From Streptomyces asoensis (GTDB lineage: Bacteria > Actinomycetota > Actinomycetes > Streptomycetales > Streptomycetaceae), in the NCBI RefSeq assembly GCF_013085465.1, contig NZ_CP049838.1, positions 1,612,001 through 1,676,000 of the forward strand: DNA of 64,000 nt, given 5' to 3'. Every line of letters starts with the position of its first letter. Positions within the stretch are counted from its first letter, which is position 1. Below the pieces are notes generated by a model, which worked only from the letters and a program-made list of their open reading frames with translations, was not told the DNA's origin and ran no database searches. Below are positions 58,341 to 64,000 of the stretch, piece by piece. A program made the translations under genes and the position numbers.

Positions 58341-59795
58341 TCACAGCGGATTCCACCCGTCGGAGCCCGCGAGGTACTTCTGCGGGGTGTAGTCGGCGGC
58401 TGCGGCGTCGCTGAGCTGCGGCCGGTTGCTGTTGACCGTCGCTCCGGCGCCCGTGTTCCTGTATTCGCTGAACCGCGCGTTCTGCCAGGAGTTGGACGAC
58501 ATGTCCGTCCACGGCTGGGCAGTGGCGAGGGTGGCGCTGAGCGACGACTCCCGGTAGAGCACCTGCGCGTCCGGGTACCAGGGACGGCCCAACTGGGTGG
58601 TGTTGTTGGTCGCGCCCGTGATGTTCGACCGGTAGAAGAGGAAGCCGTATCGCTTCGCGATGTCCGTGCTGGCCGCGGTGATCGGGCCGCCGGTCGTCCG
58701 TTTCTCGTAGATGTCGCAGTCGTTGAAGACGATCGTGCCGGCGCCGAAGATGAAGTCGACCGTGCCTTCCACATAGGAGTTCAGCACGTACGCCCGTGCC
58801 CCGGTGTTGACCAGGAAGGTGTCCTGGTCGCCCAGCAGCCGGACGTTGTTGAAGACAGCGCGGTCCGCATTCAGGTTCAGCGCCACCGCCTGTTGACCCG
58901 ACGTGGTCGTGCTTTCGTCGAAGTCGTTCGAGACGGTGAGGTTGGTGGCCGTGAAGTCGTGCCCGTTGGCGAACATGGTGGCGCTGCCCGAGGTGCCGTA
59001 GCCGCCGGCGCTGTGGTTGTTGACGATCACGGTCGCCGAGGACGAGGAACCGAGCCCCCGCAGGGTGATGTAGGGCTTGTTGCTCGGGATCGTCACGATC
59101 TCGCGGTAGGTCCCGGGTGCGATGGTGATGACGACGGGCTGGGTGTTGCCCGAGGGCACCGCGTCCACGGCCGCTTGGACGGTCGTGTAGGTTCCCGACC
59201 CATCGGCGGCCACCGTCGGCTTGCTGCCGATCAGGGTGAAGGCCCACTGCTTGTTGGTGTTGGCGGTGCAGGTTTCCTGGATGACGGGGTTGCCGGCGGT
59301 GGTGCTCGCGTTGAGGTCGCTGACACAGAGACCGCTGCTGACGCTCACGATCTGGTAAGTGCCGGTGCCTGAAGGGCTGAAGCGCCAGAGTTGGTTGCTG
59401 CTTCCCACACAGGTGTACTGCTGGAGCTGGACTCCGCCGGCAGTGCTGGAGTCGGGGACGTCGAGGCACTTGCCGCTGCCCACGGACATCAACTCGTACG
59501 TGGAGGAGCCCCTGTCGATGACCGTCCACTGCTGGTTGGTCTGACTGCCGACGCAGTTCCACTGCTGCACAAGGGCTTTGTTGGCGGTGCTCATGCCGAC
59601 GACGTCCAGGCACATACCACTCTTGGTGACAGCCAGGGTGTACGTTCCGCCGGCACCCGGAGTCGCGGCCTGCGCGGGCCCCGCGGAAGCACCCACCACC
59701 AGGATCGGCACCGCCAGAACGAACGCGATGGCCGATTGAACCCAGCGGCGTAATCGCGATGCGGCGTTCGGGCGTTCGGATGTCGTTCTACGCAT
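58341..59795 (-). CDS. Secreted pectinesterase CE8 with N-terminal ricin-type domain
   Basis: 484 residues. Signal peptide (AIAFVLAVPILVVGASAGPA), the same ricin trefoil as the pectate lyase, then a pectin methylesterase beta-helix: TVQAAVDAVPSGN, ALNLNADRAVFNNVRLLGDQ (Q and catalytic Asp), SYVEGTVDFIFGAG (second Asp) and QLGRPWYPDAQVLYRES (Arg). It removes methyl groups from pectin, which makes it a substrate for the pectate lyase in the next gene. Confidence 0.94.
   Translation of the reverse strand: MRRTTSERPNAASRLRRWVQSAIAFVLAVPILVVGASAGPAQAATPGAGGTYTLAVTKSGMCLDVVGMSTANKALVQQWNCVGSQTNQQWTVIDRGSSTYELMSVGSGKCLDVPDSSTAGGVQLQQYTCVGSSNQLWRFSPSGTGTYQIVSVSSGLCVSDLNASTTAGNPVIQETCTANTNKQWAFTLIGSKPTVAADGSGTYTTVQAAVDAVPSGNTQPVVITIAPGTYREIVTIPSNKPYITLRGLGSSSSATVIVNNHSAGGYGTSGSATMFANGHDFTATNLTVSNDFDESTTTSGQQAVALNLNADRAVFNNVRLLGDQDTFLVNTGARAYVLNSYVEGTVDFIFGAGTIVFNDCDIYEKRTTGGPITAASTDIAKRYGFLFYRSNITGATNNTTQLGRPWYPDAQVLYRESSLSATLATAQPWTDMSSNSWQNARFSEYRNTGAGATVNSNRPQLSDAAAADYTPQKYLAGSDGWNPL
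59248..59728 (-). repeat. 481-bp perfect direct repeat, copy B (pectinesterase)
   Basis: Identical partner of 57752-58232. Confidence 0.95.
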
Positions 59796-60307
59796 GGTGT
59801 TCCTTCCTCGTGCGGTGCGCGTTCATGACCGCTGTCCCGTTTCTGTTGAGGACATGACATATCTGAGGCGAGAGGTGCGGAGGATCGAAGACTCAAACAC
59901 TTCAGTGCTGCGGCGTCGCCTTGTCGGCTCGCGCGGTCGGCTCGCACTGTCTGCCGTCGCGCCGGAGATTGCGGGCCCCCTCCATTGCGCCCACGTTTCG
60001 TATATGACGTATGGAGTACGACGGCCATGAACGTAGGAGCCCTCCACACATTCGTCAATGCTTCTTACAAAATCGGCCGCTTGGTCAACTGGTCCTCGAC
60101 ACCCGGCTCGCGCAACAGCCGTTCGACGGCTCAGCGGGCCACCGCAAAGCGCCACCGGACGTCCGCGTCACCCCGGTGGGGCCTTCGCCATGTTCGACGG
60201 TCGGTGACGGACAGGGAGTAAACGCGTCGGCTCCCGAGTTGGCACACCTATTACCACGATGACCACGGGGTGGACCGCGGTCGACCGCACGGAGGGGACG
60301 GGAGCCG
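59796..60307. other. Divergent region between pectinesterase and LysR genes
   Basis: 512 bp. A relatively A+T-rich patch with CGTATATGACGTATGG near 59997 and CATGACATATC near 59852 may hold operators for the pectin operon. No gene is evident. Confidence 0.5.
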
Positions 60308-61204
60308 GTGAGCCTTCGTCAGTACGAGTACGCGCTGGCCATTGCCGAGGAGGGCTCGGTGACGGCGGCGGCGGAGCTGCTGCACGTCGCCCAGCCGTCG
60401 ATGTCCCAGCAGATCCGCGGCCTGGAGCGGGAACTCGGCGTGCAACTCTTCGCCCGCACGCCGACCGGACTGGTGCCCACCGTGGTCGGCCGCGCGTTCC
60501 TGCGGGAGGCGGAGATCGCGGTCAGCGCGTCGCGGCGGGCGAGGGCGACGGCGCGGGCCGGTGCCGATGAGCTGGTGGGCGAGCTGGTCGTCGCGGTGCA
60601 GATGGGCTTCGGCACACGGCAGCTGCCGGGCGCGCTGGGCGCACTGCGTCGCCGCTTCCCGCGGCTGGAGGTCACCGTCTTCGAGGAGCCGAGCTCCGCC
60701 GAGCTGGAACGGCTGTGCCGCCGGGGCGTGTTGAACCTTGCCCTGATGGCGGCGTGCGAGCGCAGCCCCACCGACGCCCACCACCTCGGCGACGAGGAGT
60801 TCGTCGTGGTGCTGGGTGCCGGGCACCGGCTGCTCGCCGCGGACCGGGTCGAGCTGCGCGAGCTGGCGGGGGAGCCGTGGGTGAGGTTCGACCGCGACAG
60901 CGCGCTCGACGGCGTGCTGCTGAACGTGCTGCGGGACAACGATCTGGCCCCGACCACAGCCGCCCGCGTGTCCCAGACGGCGACGGCCGTCCGCTGGGCC
61001 GACCACGGGCTGGGGGTGACGCTCGTCCCGGCCTCCGCGGTGCCCCACGGTTACGAGCACCTCGCGCGCCCGGTGTTCCCGGTCATGGCCCAGCCCGTCA
61101 TCGCCGTGGTCCGGCACGGCGCGGGCCCGGCGGAGACGGCCCTGCTCGACCTCCTGCGTCAGGAGACCTGGTCCGAGCCCGCTTCCTCCTCACCGGTGTC
61201 CTGA
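60308..61204 (+). CDS. LysR-family transcriptional regulator
   Basis: 298 residues from GTG 60308 with GGAG upstream. Winged HTH: QYEYALAIAEEGSVTAAAEL, LLHVAQPSMSQQI. Effector domain: LVVAVQMGFGTRQLPGAL, EEPSSAELERLC, ADHGLGVTLVPASAVP. The short-chain dehydrogenase faces it from the other strand, so a target cannot be named. Confidence 0.92.
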   Translation: MSLRQYEYALAIAEEGSVTAAAELLHVAQPSMSQQIRGLERELGVQLFARTPTGLVPTVVGRAFLREAEIAVSASRRARATARAGADELVGELVVAVQMGFGTRQLPGALGALRRRFPRLEVTVFEEPSSAELERLCRRGVLNLALMAACERSPTDAHHLGDEEFVVVLGAGHRLLAADRVELRELAGEPWVRFDRDSALDGVLLNVLRDNDLAPTTAARVSQTATAVRWADHGLGVTLVPASAVPHGYEHLARPVFPVMAQPVIAVVRHGAGPAETALLDLLRQETWSEPASSSPVS

Positions 61205-61274
61205 CGGGCGAGAAGGAAGCGGGCGCCGCTTGATTCCTTGTGTCGAAACCGGCGGTTCCGGAATGCCGCCGGCG

Positions 61275-62045
61275 TCAACCCCTGGGGAATTCACCGCCGT
61301 CCACGACGAGATTGCTCCCGGTCAGCCAGCTCGCCCGGTCGGACACGAGGAACAGCACCGCGTGGGCGATGTCGTCGGGCTGACCATCGCGCCCCAGCGG
61401 CACGGTGGTGCCGTTCTGGCCCTGCGCCGGGTCCAGGCGCGCCCACTGCTCCCGCGTCAGTTCGCCGCCGGGGGTGGCGGTTCTGCCGGGAGTCACGGTG
61501 TTGACCCGGATTCCGGACGGGGCCAGCTCCAGGGCCAGTCCCCGGCTGTAGTTCTCCAGCGCCGCCTTCGCCGCCGTGTAGTGCAGGAACGGTGGTGGCG
61601 TGACGGGGACCGCGGCCGACGAGACGTGCACGATCACCCCTGAACGCCGTTCCCGCATCCCCGGTGTCAGCAGCGAGTCCAGCCGCACCGAGGCCAGGTA
61701 GTTCAGGTCCAGCTGGTCCTGCCACTCCTCGTCGGGGATGGCCGAGGTGCTCTCGTACGGTCGCGCCCCACCCGCGTTGTGGACCAGGATGTCCACCCCG
61801 CCGAGCGCCTCCTGCGCTGCCGCGGCGAGCGTCTCCGCTCCAGCCCGTGTCCGCACGTCGGCCTCCACGAAGGTGGCCCCCTCCGCCACCGTGCTCGTCG
61901 CCGACCTGGCGGTCGTGAGCACCTCGGCGCCCGCGTCCAGGAGTTGGCGGACGATGGCCGCTCCTATTCCGCGAGAACCACCTGTGACCAGGGCCCGCTT
62001 TCCCGCGAGTTCTCGCGTGCCCGAGCCGTTTTCGATCGTGGTCAT
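61275..62045 (-). CDS. Short-chain dehydrogenase/reductase (SDR)
   Basis: 256 residues. Classical SDR: cofactor motif TGGSRGIGAA, VHNAGG, SSAA and catalytic YTAAK, with VNTVTPGRT and a C-terminal SNLVVDGGEFPRG. An NAD(P)H-dependent oxidoreductase for a hydroxyl or keto group; substrate unknown. A 25-bp palindrome lies 158 bp upstream. Confidence 0.93.
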   Translation of the reverse strand: MTTIENGSGTRELAGKRALVTGGSRGIGAAIVRQLLDAGAEVLTTARSATSTVAEGATFVEADVRTRAGAETLAAAAQEALGGVDILVHNAGGARPYESTSAIPDEEWQDQLDLNYLASVRLDSLLTPGMRERRSGVIVHVSSAAVPVTPPPFLHYTAAKAALENYSRGLALELAPSGIRVNTVTPGRTATPGGELTREQWARLDPAQGQNGTTVPLGRDGQPDDIAHAVLFLVSDRASWLTGSNLVVDGGEFPRG

Positions 62046-62202
62046 GCCCTCGGTCCTCTCGATCGCGAATGCGTCCGCTCGACGGAAGAAGAATCGACGT
62101 GCGCAGAGCGCGAATCTTCGGAGAAATCGCGGTGGGCACCTCGTCGAGCTGGTTCAAAGTACGTTCGGGAAAGAACGAGAGGCAAAGACGAAATGACAGC
62201 AG

Positions 62203-62227
62203 GTGCCATAAGGAATTCCTATGGCAC
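62203..62227. promoter_or_regulatory. 25-bp near-perfect palindrome
   Basis: GTGCCATA and TATGGCAC arms flank GGAATTCC; only the middle base spacing departs from symmetry. It lies between the SDR start and the emfourin stop and may be an operator or a terminator of the emfourin operon. Confidence 0.55.
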
Positions 62228-62290
62228 ACTCCCGCAGGTCGATCCGGTGCCGCACGGGTCGGGTGGCCGACCGTCTGACCCCTGGCGCGG

Positions 62291-62593
62291 TCACTGCTGC
62301 GCGAAGTGCTTCTTGAGCCAGGTGAGCAAGGCCGCGAACGCAGGGGTCATGGCCGCGTCCGACTGCTCGAGGACCGTCACGCGGTCGCCGTCCTGCACTG
62401 TGATCGTGTAGCTCATCGCATCCCTGGCGCGGCCGGTCCCGTCCCCCTGGGGCATCGAGACGGCCGCCGCCAGCAGCTGGGCCAGTTCAGCCGCAGCGGT
62501 CTCGGGCAGGGCATCTGTGTCCAGCACCTCGGACGGGCGGCGGAGGTTGCTGGCTGCCGCCAGCCCGCCGTATGCCTCCAGAGTCACCGTCAC
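62291..62593 (-). CDS. Emfourin-type inhibitor of protealysin-like protease
   Basis: 100 residues from GTG 62593, which overlaps the protease stop (GTGA). The sequence (VTVTLEAYGGLAAAS, DTDALPETAAAELAQLL, SYTITVQDGDRVTVLEQSD) fits the emfourin family, proteins that inhibit protealysin-like M4 peptidases and are encoded next to them. The coupling gives matched amounts of enzyme and inhibitor. No signal peptide. Confidence 0.88.
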   Translation of the reverse strand: MTVTLEAYGGLAAASNLRRPSEVLDTDALPETAAAELAQLLAAAVSMPQGDGTGRARDAMSYTITVQDGDRVTVLEQSDAAMTPAFAALLTWLKKHFAQQ

Positions 62594-63804
62594 CTGGTGC
62601 CCTTCAGCGCGGCCACGTCCTGGGCCAGCGCGGTGACCTTGTCGTTCAGTGCCCCGAGCTGCCTGGCGAGGGCCGCCCTGCCGTCCTCCCGGCCCGCGCC
62701 GCCGTTCCCGTTGACCGCAAAGCTCCGTACCCGGGCGACTCCGGTCGGGACGCCCGTGATCGGGACTTCCACCTCCTGCCACGCCGACAGCACGGCCGAC
62801 TGCTCGGGGCTGCCGACGCCGAACAGTTCCCCGGCCTTCTGGAAGGTGGTGCCCGCGAAGTCCTGGAACTGGTCCTCGGCGCCGGACGCCTTGAGCGATT
62901 CGTACCAGATGTTTCCAGCAGCCTTCCATGCGAATCCGCCGATGCGCACGGCCGTCAGGAAGAACGCCTTGTTCGGAATTCCGGAGTTGAAGTGCACTCC
63001 GCCGGAATCCCCTCGTTTGGTGTCGGGCAGGTGGATGAATTTGCTCATACGGTCGGGCTGGGGATCCTTTCCGAACTTCGGATTGTTGTAAGCGTGCCCC
63101 GGGTCCTTCATCGACCGCAGGGCGTCGCCACCGATTCCCGGAGTCCACACGTCAGCCCCGATCAGCCAGTCCGCCTCCTCGGCGGTCTGTTTCAGCGACC
63201 ACTGCTTGACCAGCGACCCGAAGACGTCCGACATCGACTCGTTCAGGGCTCCGGACTGATTGTGGTACTCGAATTCCGAGGTGTGATCGGTTATTCCGTG
63301 GGTCAACTCGTGGGAGATCACTTCGAGGGATCCGGTGAGGTTACTGAACTCCTTTCCGTCCCCGTCACCGAAAAGCATCTCGCGTCCGTCCCAGAATGCA
63401 TTGTTGACTTGGAAGCCGAAGTGGACGTATCCGTCCAGGCGCATTCCGCGGCCGTCGATCGAATTTCGCTGGAACACCTCATTGTAGAAATCGCGCGTAA
63501 GGCCGAGTGCGTCGAACGCCTGGTTGACGGACGGGTCCGCGGACTCCGGGCCGTCCTCCGGCCTGGCCAGGACAGCGTTGGAGAGGAATTCCTCCTGCTC
63601 ACAGTCGAAGACGGTGCGCCGGCCGTTTCCGGGGGCGGCCGCGCCGGCGGCGAAAGACGCTCGGACCGCTCGCTCACCCCGCAGGCGAGCAGTTACGAGC
63701 AGGGTGTCCAGGGCGGCTTCGCGCACCTCCCTGTCCTCGCTGTCCAGGAGCTTGTCGAGAATGTACGGGGGGATGATGCAGTTGATGGGGCGAGCCCTGC
63801 TCAT
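62590..63804 (-). CDS. Protealysin-like M4 metallopeptidase
   Basis: 404 residues from ATG 63804 with AGGAGG 5 bases upstream. It has the short protealysin-type propeptide (INCIIPPYILDKLL) and no signal peptide, so it is likely cytoplasmic or leaves by an unusual route. His165-Glu-Leu-Thr-His169 and Glu189 (GALNESMSD) bind zinc as in thermolysin. GGVHFNSGIPNKAF is the second active-site block with the catalytic His. The last 40 residues (ALARQLGALNDKVTALAQDV) are an added coiled coil. The coupled emfourin gene supports the assignment. Confidence 0.93.
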   Translation of the reverse strand: MSRARPINCIIPPYILDKLLDSEDREVREAALDTLLVTARLRGERAVRASFAAGAAAPGNGRRTVFDCEQEEFLSNAVLARPEDGPESADPSVNQAFDALGLTRDFYNEVFQRNSIDGRGMRLDGYVHFGFQVNNAFWDGREMLFGDGDGKEFSNLTGSLEVISHELTHGITDHTSEFEYHNQSGALNESMSDVFGSLVKQWSLKQTAEEADWLIGADVWTPGIGGDALRSMKDPGHAYNNPKFGKDPQPDRMSKFIHLPDTKRGDSGGVHFNSGIPNKAFFLTAVRIGGFAWKAAGNIWYESLKASGAEDQFQDFAGTTFQKAGELFGVGSPEQSAVLSAWQEVEVPITGVPTGVARVRSFAVNGNGGAGREDGRAALARQLGALNDKVTALAQDVAALKGTR

Positions 63805-64000
63805 GGGAAACCTCCTGAGCGAGAAGGCCGACGGCCGAGCATTCATCTCTTTTAATATGCAACATGGCCGGTTTAATATGCAACATGACCGGTCGCAGAA
63901 AAACGGCCAGCTGCCCGCCGGCGTGGCGGCAGCGGGAGAAGTGTCGACACCGACCATCCCCGTTTCCAGCGGCGCAGTCACGCTGATATCACCAGTCTCC
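63805..64000. promoter_or_regulatory. Upstream region of the protease gene
   Basis: 196 bp up to the window edge, with a 21-bp tandem repeat (63851-63892) that is the most A+T-rich patch of the region. Probably the promoter of the protealysin-emfourin operon. Confidence 0.55.
63851..63892. repeat. 21-bp tandem repeat upstream of protease
   Basis: Two copies of TTTAATATGCAACATG plus RCCGG, in direct contact and differing in one base. TTTAATAT is unusual in such GC-rich DNA. A double operator or twin promoter elements about 50 bp before the start. Confidence 0.75.

Noticed and set aside
56827..59613. A single 928-codon open frame on the minus strand covering pectate lyase and much of the pectinesterase region
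   Set aside because: Only the part from 58302 down encodes a recognisable protein; the upper part is an off-frame reading of the pectinesterase, whose own frame has all CE8 motifs.

Overview
The window is high-GC actinobacterial DNA, almost certainly from a Streptomyces chromosome. The xylanase xlnA, a CelB-type GH12 cellulase, CebR-type operators, Tat and Sec secreted CAZymes with CBM2 and ricin-type domains, and many GTG starts with strong Shine-Dalgarno sites all point that way. All calls are from reading the sequence; no database search was run.

Region 1 (1-3.6 kb) holds the 3' end of a peptidoglycan amidase, a GAF-domain regulator and an aldehyde dehydrogenase. Region 2 (3.6-22.9 kb) looks like an accessory island. 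Degenerate copies of the 3' end of an aldehyde dehydrogenase gene lie at both edges (3754-3885 and 22839-22897), and it contains MFS and IS5 transposase wrecks. Its core is an fxs (FxSxx-COOH) RiPP-type operon on the minus strand: fxsA precursor, fxsB radical SAM/SPASM, fxsC TIR-like, and fxsT with P-loop, NB-ARC and TPR parts. The operon runs on into a MinD-like ATPase without its P-loop lysine, a protein made of two internal repeats, and a cation/proton antiporter. Divergent from fxsA is a coupled pair: a double-TIR protein and a protein with a dead NB-ARC and a TIR. A HIT protein, a small membrane protein and a coupled HExxH-protein/membrane-protein pair follow. The precursor ends W-x-S-x-x instead of F-x-S-x-x. 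This island is the best candidate for an undescribed system: a modified-peptide and TIR/STAND signalling or defence module.

Region 3 (22.9-59.8 kb) is a plant cell wall degradation locus. It has feruloyl-esterase-like CE1, GH10 xlnA, GH62, an esterase-like protein without its serine, a lactonase-like propeller, a type-B carboxylesterase, GH78 with duplicated discoidin domains, a GH32-like/LacI/ABC sugar-uptake cluster, GH6-CBM2, a GH48 pseudogene, a CebR-like regulator, GH12-CBM2, GH43, a GH10-GH62 fusion, pectate lyase PL1 and pectinesterase CE8. The genes work together on xylan, cellulose, pectin and rhamnose-containing polymers. LacI-type operators (TGGGAGCGCTCCCA and others) sit in the intergenic spaces. 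The two pectin genes share a 481-bp block that is identical base for base.

Region 4 (59.8-64 kb) has a LysR regulator, a short-chain dehydrogenase and a protealysin-type M4 protease translationally coupled to its emfourin inhibitor.
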